A stretch of DNA of 64,000 nt from the NCBI GenBank assembly GCA_009746045.1, contig RPFO01001753.1:2501-66500 (forward strand), written 5' to 3'. Source of the stretch: Mesostigma viride (lineage: Eukaryota; Streptophyta; Mesostigmatophyceae; Mesostigmatales; Mesostigmataceae). Made by a program: the position numbers and the translations under genes. This document shows, piece after piece, positions 34,808 to 47,000 of this stretch (its first letter is position 1; each line of letters opens with the position of its first letter). Under the pieces are notes generated by a model, which searched no databases, was not told the DNA's origin, and saw only the letters and a program-made list of their open reading frames with translations.

Positions 34808-35536
34808 TTATGTTGTCATGATAGCGTCCATGCTCGATAGTAAACCGAATTTCTGCCGTGCTGCGGCATCGAGAGGTCTGTGCACGTTGACCCTCCATGC
34901 TATCAGCAGAACGAATGCGCGGTGAGGCGAGTGCCTCCGGCCCCAAGGAAAGAGGGGGCTCCCAATCGGCATCAGCACCGCAATTTTACAAGGCAGGTTT
35001 CTATAACTATCGTTACGCTGCGTCAGGAAACTCAAGCGCTTGTCAAATGGCCGGCAACTGGCAAATTGCCAACCATGCAGCAGAGTATTCCCTGTGCACG
35101 GTATTTCACCCAAGTTTTCCATCGGTACGAAACAGCAATTATGTATTTTATTGTCTGAAGCCCGGTAGGCCACTGACGCTGGCGCTTGCAGACGGATCTC
35201 TCCATGCATGTTTCCTTCCTGCACGACTGTTGGCTCCCCATTCGTGGGGATGTACAGGTTGATTATATTTCACAGCTCCAGGCTTGTGTTCAGCAATTCC
35301 ACGACGCAAGGGAAAAGAGGCAGAAAGGGCCGCAGATGGTGGGCCAACAGCGAGCTTGTAAGTCCTACGCACTTCTCGATTTCCAGGCTCAAGCATTGCA
35401 TGGTGCACGAGTCGTGTCGCGTGGCTGAGATTGAGCGGCCACCGTGAAGTAAGAGGGCCACGTCCCCGCATAGAAACGATAAATACGGCTTTGCTCTGAT
35501 TGTTATCGTATTTGTCTGCCTTGCGGGCTCAGGCAC
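34808..35536 (-). CDS. Unrecognised minus-strand ORFs
   Basis: Two neighbouring frames read plausibly: 34808-35224 (ASDNKIHNCCFVPMENLGEI, GNTLLHGWQFASCRPFDKR) and 35270-35536 (CTMQCLSLEIEKCVGLTSSL). A stop separates them although the line between also looks coding (NIINLYIPTNGEPTVV). I recognise no domain. They may belong with the 33.5-34.3 kb remnants as one decayed element or pseudogene. Confidence 0.3.
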
Positions 35537-36089
35537 CTTTTTTTTTACAAATTGTTGTCACCTTACTGGAAAGTTTGAGGTTTCCTCTGGAGGTGGATAG
35601 TTCTTCGGATGCCGCGTGGAGCTTGATTGTGGATTGAATGCCACCTGGTGCTAGGAATTCTGTTTAGTTGCAAATAGCAAATTGCAAAGCAATGCTTAAC
35701 TTAATATTCGTTAGGTGCATGTAGTCTGGTAGATTGACGTATCCATGCCGCCGCCGCCGCCGCCAGCACCAGCTTTCCTTGTTTTAAGTCTACCCCTTCC
35801 CGCCTTCCCCTCCCCTTTGAATACTTCCTCCAACCGTCCCTCCATCCCTCCTTCCCTCTTTCCCTCTTTCCCTCTCTCCGTCTCTTGCCCCCGTCCCCGC
35901 TAGTGCTGCCTCTATCAAGTTCGGCCTGATTCCCCATTACATGACTAGGAACTAGCATCCCCATGGTCCCCATGGTTTCCCCACTGGTCCTCCCTCCCCT
36001 CGCCTTCCGTCCTTTCGTCAATCGTCGCTAGCGCTCACGTCCTCGTCTCTCCTCCCATGCAACCCCGCGCACACCATCCACCCCTGCAG
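35537..36089. other. Upstream of the first visible exon of the TPR-J gene
   Basis: A (CCG)n run near 35743-35762 and pyrimidine-rich DNA leading to the acceptor at 36089. The missing 5' exon of the plus-strand gene should lie here or further left; it must end in phase 1. I found no convincing candidate. Confidence 0.4.
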
Positions 36090-38056
36090 CTGGCGGTTAC
36101 CTGAACAAGTACGTGGAAGGCATGCACAGCTGGGGCAAGAACCACTCCCTCTTCCGTAACACCAGCGGGCCTGCTGCTGCCAACGTCACCAATGGAGCCA
36201 CCTCCCCTGCGTCCCACCCTAAGCTTGGTGGCCCGTCCAGCCACAACACCAACAGCCCCAACAACAACAACAATGCCGCTACTGGCATCCGGGCCCAATC
36301 CGTGCCCTCCCGCGCCACCTCCGTGTCCTCTCCGGCTCCCAACGGCCCCAGCCCTGGCAAGGCCCAGCCCTCCAAGGGCACCGCGTATGCTGGCAGCAGT
36401 AATGGATCCCTTGCCGCGAGCATCAAGGGAACCGATGGCCCATCCCCGGCACGCAAGCCTGCAGTGCCCACTCGCCTCCATGGCGCCGCTTCCAGCCCTG
36501 GGCGGTCTGCCAGCTCCCCCCATAGCATGGTGGAGCCTGCACAACCTCCCGTGCCATCAGCGCAAGCACTCAGTGGTGACGGCGCTGCTGCCGCCCCAGG
36601 CTCTTATTCGCGTGTCCCAGCAGCGGCCGTCTCGCACACGGCGCCAGGGCAGGCGGCGTATGCGGCCCGCGCAGGCTCTGCCGAGGGGCGTCCACCATCC
36701 TCATTCACGATACTGCCACAACCACCATCATCGTCATCATCATCTGCAGCAGCAGCGGCGGCGGCTTCAGCAGCAGCGTCCACAGCGGAATCCGGAAACG
36801 AGAGGGTGAATGGGGGGATGAATGGGGGGTTGAATGCGGCTTCAAGTGGCGCCAGCTCGTCCGGCCGTGCCCAAACCACCAACGCAGGAGCAGCATCCAT
36901 GCCGGCGGGACCCTCCGCCCCTGGCCCATCCTCCTCATCAACACCTTCTGCGGCCTCCTCGTTAACCCCGTCGCCCACGCTGGGCTCCACCCCCTCGCCC
37001 ACGCTGGGCATATCCCCCGCCGAATGGGCGGCGTACAGCTCGGCGGTGGCACGGGCGATGGCAGCTGCGGGCACGGGGACGGGGCCAGGGTCCCTGGGCT
37101 CAGGCGCCGCACATGGCAGGGCAGGGACAGGGCGCGCCGGGGGGAACAGTCGAGGAGGCTTGGGGGGGACAGGCGGCCTTGTGGGTAGTGGAGGAGCGGG
37201 TGGTGGCATGAACAGCCGGGTGAATGGGGCGAAAGGGATGAATGGGGGGCGACATGGCGGCGGGGGTAATGCTGCTGGCTATTACAAAGCTAATAACAAC
37301 AGAGTGAGCATGGTTCTGCCCCCAGGCATCATCTCCCTGACTGCATCCCTTCCCCCCCAGTTCCAGCCGGCCGTCACCTCGGCGCCAGCAGCATCCATGA
37401 GACCACTTGGGAGTGTGCCGCCGCAAGGGGCGTTGTTCCCGGCAGATGGCCCTTACCAAGGGAGGAGCAACCGCCTTTTCGACCAAGGGAGGACCACTAC
37501 GACCAAAACGGGCGGTGCGGGGGCAGGTGTCGCCACAAACAGTGTCAATGATTTGCCGACGCCAGTGGCCACCGTGATGTTGGACGAGGACTCCCTGACC
37601 GACTACGGCGCGCCAGGTGGCGCGGTATCGAGAGGGGACCCTGCCAGGGGGCCAAGCGCGGCGGGCCAGGGAGCGTCCAATGGTTGGCCGACGGGGAACT
37701 CATCGGTGGTGGAGGTCCCTGGGAGCGTGGCCCCCCCCTGGAGGGGCACGTGGACGGAAGCGCACATCCAAAGCCTCGGCATCGGAGGGGGGGGGCCTGA
37801 TGCTGGAGCACCGATGTGTGGGGGGGTGCAGACGGGAGCATCATTGTTGCCGGAAGGGTTAGCAAATGCGGACCGTGTGGATGGCTCGGCGCCGGCCTGG
37901 CTGGACCTGGGTCTAGGGGAGGAGTATGATGAGTTGGGGAGTGACGGGGGGGAGTATCAGGGTGACCTGGCATCATTTGAGGAGGACCTGAGGAGTTTCC
38001 TGCAGCAAGGGATGAACCTGGTGGGGGGGGAGGCTGCCAATGGTGGTGGGATGAAG
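36090..38056 (+). CDS. TPR-J gene: first visible exon, low-complexity
   Basis: It starts in phase 1 after CCCTGCAG with GGYLNKYVEGMHSWGKNHSL, the only well-ordered stretch. Then come 600 residues of Ser/Ala/Gly/Pro with short repeats (MNGGMNGG-like; SPTLG twice). The donor is uncertain: AAG/GTGGGG at 38056 keeps phase 0, but a better consensus, GAG/GTGGGT at 38158, is preceded in another frame by SVHDLSDFE. A small intron or a G-run length error near 38110-38125 would reconcile them. Confidence 0.6.
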
Positions 38057-41000
38057 GTGGGGGACGGAGGGGGCGAGGGCATGCGAGGCCACCGGGGGCA
38101 AGTGGGCGGCAACGATGAAGGAGGGGGGAGTCTGTGCATGACTTGAGCGACTTTGAGGTGGGTGGCAGAGACAGGAGACTGAGAGGATGAAACGCTGCGT
38201 GAGGGGTGTAGTTGTAGGGCGAGTGGTGCGGGGTGTATGTGTTGTTACTGAGGCTTTAGTGTTATGACAGCTTTCACTCTATGGCACAAACTTGATGTGC
38301 TCCGTAAGTCAGCAGTGATCGGAAGATAGGTCGGTGCGGAAAGTCAGAACACATTATACCAACTCCATCCCCACATCCTACCAACTCCATCAACACACCC
38401 AAACCATTCTGGACCACCCCATGTTTCACGATTTTGATCCCTGAGGCGCAGGAGGGCGGCACCACCCCCAAGGCGGCCGATTTCGCCATGGGGGGCACCA
38501 GCGATGACGGCGAAGGCGGTGGCGGCGGTGATGGCCATTACTATAGCTTCCGTGACGACGACGAGTATGACGTCGATGACTACCACGACGTACACGATGA
38601 CTTTGTCGGCGGTGACAGTGCCGCGCATCACAAGGGTGACAGCTACAGAGACCGGAATTACGACCACAAGGAGGGTCGTGGTGCTGATGATGATGGGAAC
38701 GAGGACGCGGAGGATGAGGAAGAAGAGGATTATGCAGACCAGTTTGTCGACCACCAGTTCCGCCAGTTGCTGCGTGTGACCCACGGGGCGCACCCGCTGC
38801 CCTCACTGGGCCACCGGGGCCGGCTTGGCGCTTTGGGGGATGACACCCTGGCAGGGACCGCGGGGCTGGCTGATCCCCATGCGCCGCTGGAGCAGGGGAT
38901 GTCGTCCGCGGGAGGGTCTTTGGCCGCGGCGGCACTATCAAAGGCTGGCCAAACGGGTGTATCCTCGGCAGCTGGCTTGGCGGCGGGTCCGGCGGGCAAT
39001 GGGGGCGATGGGTACGGCGCGTATTGGACCGCGCGAAGGGAACGGCTTGCGGCGGTCGCTGGCAACGGGACGAGGGGGGCAGGAGGGTCGCCCCCATCCC
39101 GGCCGGTGGGCGACGGGCTGGATGCGAGTAGCACCTCCCACGCTGGCGGCGTGGATGGCAACATCAATGCGGGCAGTGTTGTTGGGGCTGTTGTCAGTGG
39201 GAACTCAAGCGTGGGGGGAGCTGGGAATGCGGGGACGAAGACAGGGGAGGCTGGCGGGGAGGGCGGCGCGGGCGAGGGCATCCGCGACCTGCGCGGTGCG
39301 CGCGAGGTTGACGTGGAGAACCGCCGGCTGCTCAGCCGGCTGTGCGCGGTGGAGGAGCAGCTGAGCGAGGTGACTATAGCATCATGGTCACAATAATACT
39401 AATATGACGTCCGGCCACGTGTATTGGAGGTGGTTAAGTAGATAAGCCGGCTGTGCGCGGTGGACGAGCAGCTGAGTGAGGCGATTAGCACCGTAGTTAT
39501 TTTATCAGGCGGAGCCAATTTTCGGAAGAACTGTTAGGTTCGCCAGAATTGGCGAAGCTTATAAGGCCGTACACGTGAGAAAATACATAGGAATAGGGGA
39601 TAAAATCCGTCAATCCATCCATACATACATCCATACATCCATACATACATACATACATACATACATACATACATACATACATACATACATACATACATAC
39701 ATACATACATACATACATACATACATACATACATACATACATACATACATACATACATACATACATACATACATACATACATACATACATACATACATAC
39801 ATACATGCATGCATGCATGCATGCATGCATGCATGCATACATACATACATACATACATACATACATACATACATACATACATACATACATACATACATAC
39901 ATGCATGCATGCATGCATGCATGCATGCATGCATGCATACATACATACATACATACATACATACATACATACATACATACATACATACATACATACATAC
40001 ATACATACATACATACATACATACATACATACATACATACATACATACATACATACATACATACATACATACATACATACATACATACATACATCCACCA
40101 AATTTGTCCCGAATTTGCAAGCATAAGGTTGGGGTTCTTCCGAAAATTGGCTCCGCCGTAGAGTTTCAACGGGCAAGTTGCAAACACTCACGTTACTTGA
40201 TAGTAATGTTGGGCCGTTTGGAGGTGGTGGAGCGGTTGGAGCGGTTGGATGCATGCGATGGCGGAGCAGCACACACGAAAGGTGCGGCCACCAGCAACCA
40301 TATTTATAGAACATTATCATATCTATGTTCTGTACTCTAGTGGTGTGAAGTATGCTAGGACTAGGCATCGGTACCATGTTGCCGCTGTGTGATTATGACG
40401 TGATTATAAGTACAGTTATGGCTTCCTCACTGCGTGACTTTGATGATGTGATCATGGCGTGCTACAATAAGGATGCCACGTAGTGTACACCCCCCATCTC
40501 TAGGATGTGACCCTTTGACACTCCACAACGTCTCGAACTGCTCAGTGATGCTCAGTTACTGGGCGTCACTGTAACTGGGCCACGTCGGCACTGGGCTGTT
40601 GCTTGCGAGACTGTCGCTCACAGTGGGGAGGCATGTTAGCAGCCAAGTTTTGGCAAGCGTTGGCATACGTCACCAGCTCCACTCCCCAACCCCCATGTCT
40701 TTTATACATCTAAAAGGGATGGAGATTAGTGACGAAGTCCATTTTGTCCCTACTCCTATCTTTATTAACCTTCGGAAACTCTTGTTCACATTCTTCACTC
40801 CTTCACCCCTTGCAATCACCATACCCTTGTGATGACGATACCCTTGTTATGGATGTTGACAACCGATTCACATTTCCACTGTTGACGACCACTTCACATT
40901 TCCCCTAGTGACGGCAATCTCACATAATTCTATGCGTCTCGAAACCCCTTGTTATGACCATGCCCTCGTTACAAACCGGTGACGTCCGCCAGAATGAGGC

Positions 41001-44000
41001 CCGCCTCCACGAGGTCCAAGAGGAAGGCTGTATCCAGCAGATGCTGCTCTGCTCCGCGCTCGCAAAGCAAGCGGAGCTCAAGGTGGACCTGCAGGCGGCC
41101 GCGGGGGAGCTGGCGGCGGCACAGGAGGCGCTGGCCAAGTCCAAGAAGTCGTGTGCTGAGGCGGAGGCCGGGAGGAGGAGCGCACGCGTGGCGCTGGTGG
41201 AGTGTGCGGCGCAGAACACGCGGCTGGTGGCGGCGTTTGCCGACAAGAAGCGTGAGGTGGGCGGCAATAATGAAATTTATAATGTATAAGAATGATAATT
41301 AGAAATAGATGGTTTATAATTCATGAGAAGAATGATAAGAAGAGAAGAGCTAGCGACGGGGGCTTGTGTGTTGCCAACAAGAATCGTGAGTTTTGCGGCA
41401 AGGAAAAGAAGAGGGGAAGAAGAGCGAGTGATGGGAGGACATTAGAGGGATGGATGGGGGGGTGCGCGTTTTGCTGACAGGAAGAGATGGGTGGGTGGTG
41501 GCATCGTCAGGCAGCAAGGCAGGGGGCGGCCACACTGGACACCAGCCGGTGTGCACGCCGGAGGCTGTCTATCACTTCCCCTAAGAAGGTCTCATAGTTT
41601 GCAGCGCTCGGGGACACATCGCTGCCCACATGCAGGCACTTCCTTTCTCACGCAGCTGGCATTGCCGGCTTCTCTGACACGTTCCCTCCCCCTATTCCTT
41701 ATGATCTCATTTAAAACCTCGTCGGCCAACCCCCCCCCCCCCCCCCCCCTATGCTGCCCCACCCTCTGCTTATTGAACCACCCCTACTCCCCCCTACCAC
41801 TCCTTATAGGAACCTTCGGTTGGAAACCGCCGCTTGCAGGGTAAGCAGAAGGCATTGAAAATCAGCCACTTCCCGTTACCCCCGCTCCCTGGAACCCGGC
41901 CTACCCATTTGTAGGAAATTCCCCCTTGTTGCAAAACTAAGCCCCTCAAATGCTGGCGGTGCCCACCACGCTGGAAATCCCTTTGGGACCTAACCCTTGC
42001 TGGCAACTATCACTCACCTTTACTATCCCGTGAACTGAAACCCTTTATCTCTATCACCCCCCCTCCTCACTCCTTTATTCCCCCCCCCCCCCCTCAGCTG
42101 CGCACGCTGACCACCACGCTAGACTCCCTGTCCGTCAGGGACTCTCTGTTCCTGTCAGAAACCACTCTCTGCTCCCCTGCACTCGCAGCATGGCTGCAGC
42201 CTGTCTGCGCGGAGTGAAGCGGCAGGCTGTAGTCGCAAGGCCTGGCAGTCTTGTTGGTAACTACCCCTCGGTCCTGAACCCCTTGACTCTACCACCCCTT
42301 ACCCCTTAGGACTTTCCCCCGCAGGTGCGTGCGCTGACCGCCTTACTCGAATACCTTGTTGAGAACTACCCTTTGTCGGAGCTTACCCGGCACCTTATAA
42401 CCCTATGACCCTTCACCCTTGAACTTAATTCTCATCTCTCCCACCCCCCAGGTGCGCACGCTGACCGCCACGCTCGCAAAGGAGCGCGAGGCTCACGCGG
42501 CCGCGCTGGCCGAGGCGGCGGCGCGTCTGCAAGCAACCACCACGCAGGTGGAGCAACTGAGCGCCGCGCTGTTCGCCGCCAAGTCCAAGATACTCGCGAT
42601 GGAGGAGAAGGGGAGAAGCGCGGACAGGGCTCCGATGGAGAAAGGGAGGGGCGGAGGGGGAGAAGTCGACAAGGGGAGGGGGGGAGGCGGGGGGAGGGGA
42701 GACTTGGAGAAAGGGAGAAGCGGGGGAGGGGAAGGAGCCTCAGACAAAGGTAGACAAATGGATGGAAGGGGAAATGGAGAAGGGGAGAAGGAGTTGGGGA
42801 AAGGGGGAGAGGGGCAGGCCGCCATGGACAAGGGGAGGAGGGGTGGAATCGATCCCGTCGGGGAGAACAGCCAGGACCCGCAGTCGGGTGTATCAGCGGC
42901 GGTGTATGCGAGTAGCGATGGTGCGCACAGGAAGGGAATGTGGCCAGGGCAGGATGGGCCAGCGTGGAAGAAAATCGCGGAAGGAAACGAGGGTGCAGAA
43001 GAAAAGAGAAATGCGCGGGAAACTTATGGCGGTGGGGCAGAGAACCTGGCTGGGGCAAACCTGGCGGCGAACGTACGGTCAGAGAGCGTTCATGTGCGGC
43101 CGGAGAGGTTGCATGTACGGTCCGACAGCTTTAACAATGCGGATGCCAGCAACACGCTGTCTGGTTTCGTCCCCCACGCGGGGGGCTACGCGAGGGAGGC
43201 CTGGACGCCCTCACAGCAACAACCATCCCGGGAACAGCCGCCGGTTGTCCACGGCAGTAGGGTTTATCTGGGCGAGGATGGCTTCAGGGTCGCGTATGAT
43301 AGTGGGGATGAGGAAGCCAGCCTGGCGAGTTGCGATAGCCTAGCCACGGACGAGAACAAGGGATCGGGGACGAAGGGCGGCGGAGAGGATGGCGAGGACG
43401 GGGTCGTCCCACAGCAGGAGGCGACGTCGGGGCGTACGACGCAAGAGGGTGGGTATGGTGGTCGATGTGACGGGGGCCTGTTTTATGAGGAAGAGGAAGG
43501 CAGCATCGAGGGCGATGATGATGGCGATCGTGACAGTCAAGCGGGTGTGGGGTCCCCAACGAGTGCAGATAGCTTGGGGGAGGACGAGGAGGAGAGGAGA
43601 GGTCGTGGGGGTAGTGGTGGCAGCGGTCGGTCGGGCAGGGCGGGGGCGCGGATGGGGGGGGGCCAGGGTAAGGGGGGAGGGATGGGTTCCCATGCACAAA
43701 GCTCGTACACACAAGCCGGGGCGGAGCGGCGCAACGGTCAGCATAATGGTCCGGGTGACGGTCACTATAATGGATACGGATTCTCTAGCGGCGGTGACAG
43801 TAGTTGTAGCGGCAAGCCTCGTGGGGACGATGGCACAGTGGCACCGGGTAAGGCAGGTGATGCTGTCACAGCAAACAATAAAAGTGGGGAGGCCACGAGG
43901 ACAGGTGGCGCCACGGGACCTGTGGAGTCTGGGGCAGGCAGCGCCGCGGCCACTGCTGCGGCAGCGGCAGCGGCGGCCGCCATGGCTGGGGTCGGAGAGG

Positions 44001-47000
44001 GGCGGGCCAAGGCAGATAATACTAGTGCATATGCGGCACCTGCCGCTGCTAGCAGTAAACCGGTCCCCTCGGGTACGTCGACAGCGTCCGCCGCTGCCGC
44101 AGCAACAGCAACCCGCCCAGCGACGACTGCTGCTGCCAAGTCCGCGATAGGTGCCGCCCCGGCGGGCTCGGCCGCGGCTGCCACTAGGGGAGGGTTGAGG
44201 GAAGGAGGAGTGGTTCGAGAAGCCGGAGCAGGCGCAGTGCCTCTCTCGTCATCATCGTCATCATCCTCAGTATCTGCGCCCGCAGCGACAGCAACAACAG
44301 CGCCAGTGGCGGCCAACTCGACAGGGAATGTCACCGCCGCAGCGGCACATGGTGGGGCCAATGGGGTCGCCGCCAGCGCGGGTGACGGGGGGGATGCTCA
44401 TGACGCGGAGGCGGCGCGTGCGCTAGAAGAGGAGAGGAGGACGAGAGCGTTAGAGGAGGAGAACCAGCGGCTGGCCCAGGAGGTGCGCAAGCTCGCGTCG
44501 ATGCACTCCGCAGCGATGGAGGAGAACCGGCAGGCGAGCCGGCACGCCGAGGCGAGCAAGCATAAGACAGCGGGTGAGTAAGGGTGGGTGGGTGATAGGT
44601 ATGGCGACTGGGGGCTGGGTAGGGTGGATGAGGAGAGAAGCACAAGACGGTGGGTGAGTACGAGGGGATGGGTGATGGGTATGGCAATGAGGGTTTGGGT
44701 AGGGTGGATAAGGTGAGCATGCACAAGACGGCGGGTAAGTGGTTGTGTGTGGGGGAGGGGATTCGAAGAAGGGGACAGATTAGATGGGTAGGTTGGATGG
44801 GTAGGGTGAAACGGCACGCAGTGGCGTCCAAACACAGGACGGCAGGTGAGAGGTAGGGGGGAGGGGAGGGGAGAAATGAAAGGTATGGCAACTTGAGGCT
44901 GGGTAGGAGAGATGAGCCGACAAGTCTGGTGGATGAGGGAAGAGGGCAGGGGAGTTGGCATGGGGGGGTGGCATGCACAAGTAGCGAGCATACAGCGGCG
45001 GGGGGGCGGGGGGGATGCAGTGTCGTACGTAGATGAGGACTGATTGGCAGACCGGAATGGAAGGCAGTGCGTGGGTCTTTTTGTGGGGAGAAAGAGTGAT
45101 GAAGAAGGCAAGAGGATCGGTGGGTAGGGCGGATGAGGCAGCCATGAGATGGACGAGAGAGTGAACGGGCATGGTTTGTTGCTTTCTGACGACTATGGTA
45201 GCCCTACCCATAACCTATAAAGTGTGCTATTGCGCGTGACACTCGGGAATGCTGCCGCACCTTCTTGCTCGTTGCTTTGGGGTCCGCATGCAACAGCTTC
45301 CAACATTGTCACAATCCGACCCCCTAGAAGCCGTAGTCTTCCGCTTCCTCCTGCCGGCACGCCCTCGCGTGGATGGTCGGTCCCCGATCATCGCCTATTC
45401 GTGGCCCTGTTCAGGAAACAACACGTTCAACCAGGGTCAATGCCCAATAAGCCCTACGGCTTTGCAAGGCAACCCCTGCTGTTGGTACCGACACCTGTCA
45501 CTTGACCAACGCCCCCCCTCCTTGCCCGGCACCCACATGCAACAACACATCCATCCTAGGCGCACGCTTAATATTTGCTTTGTACTTGGTACCCATGGCG
45601 ACTATTTCCCTTTTAGCACGGCCCCCTGCGGGCAACACGACGCTCCACCAGGGCAAGTGCCCAAGCCTCGCGACTGGTGGCATCCCTCGTAGATACTGCC
45701 CCGCGTTCTGTGTTTGAATCCAGCATGGTACCGAGATTTCACTGCCCGCGATGTCCTTGTCTTATGGTCGCTGTTGTATCGGTATCATATCCCCCCCCCC
45801 GGTATCATATCCCCGCCATGTCCTTGTCTTATGGTCGCTGTTGTATTGGTATCATATCCCCCCCCCCCCCGTATCATATCCCCGCCATGTCCTTGTCTTA
45901 TGGTCGCTGTTGTATTGGTATCATATCCCCCCCCCCGGTATCATATCCCCGCCATGTCCTTGTCTTATGGTCGCTGTTGTATCGGTATCATATCCCCCCC
46001 CCCGGTATCATATCCCCGCTACGTCCTTGTCTTATGGTCGCTGTTGTATCGGTATCATATCCCCCCCCGGTATCATATCCCCGCTATGTCCTTGTCTTAT
46101 GGTCGCTGTTGTATTGGTATCATATCCCCCCCCCCCCCGGTATCATATCCCCGCCATGTCCTTGTCTTATGGTCGCTGTTGTATCGGTATCATATCCCCC
46201 CCCCGGTATCATATCCCCGCGATGTCCTTGTCTTATGATCGCTGTTGTATTGGTATCATATCCCCCCCCCCGGTATCATATCCCCGCCATGTCCTTGTCT
46301 TATGATCGCTGTTGTATTGGTATCATATCCCCGCCATGTCCTGTCTTATGGTCGCTGTTGTATTGGTATGGTATCATATCCCCGCCATGTCCTTGTCTTA
46401 TGGTCGCTGTTGTATCGGTATCATATCCCCCCCCCCGGTATCATATCCCCGCCATGTCCTTGTCTTATGGTCGCTGTTGTATTGGTATCATATCCCCCCC
46501 CCGGTATCATATCCCCGCCATGTCCTTGTCTTATGGTCGCTGTTGTATCGGTATCATATCCCCCCCCGGTATCATATCCCCGCCATGTCCTTGTCTTATG
46601 GTCGCTGTTGTATCGGTATCATATCCCCCCCCCGGTATCATATCCCCGCCATGTCCTTGTCTTATGGTCGCTGTTGTATCGGTATCATATCCCCCCCCCG
46701 GTATCATATCCCCGCCATGTCCTTGTCTTATGGTCGCTGTTGTATCGGTATCATATCCCCCCCCCGGTATCATATCCCCGCCATGTCCTTGTCTTATGGT
46801 CGCTGTTGTATTGGTATCATATCCCCCCCCCGGTATCATATCCCCGCCATGTCCTTGTCTTATGGTCGCTGTTGTATTGGTATCATATCCCCCCCCCGGT
46901 ATCATATCCCCGCCATGTCCTTGTCTTATGGTCGCTGTTGTATCGGTATCATATCCCCCCCCGGTATCATATCCCCGCCATGTCCTTGTCTTATGGTCGC

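Noticed and set aside
33487-35536. Virus-like or Polinton-like fossil
   Set aside because: No capsid, polymerase, integrase or protease motif could be recognised, so no such claim is made.
41490-41844. Plus-strand ORF in the intron after 41256
   Set aside because: No motif, contains a C-run, and lies between exons that join in phase without it.
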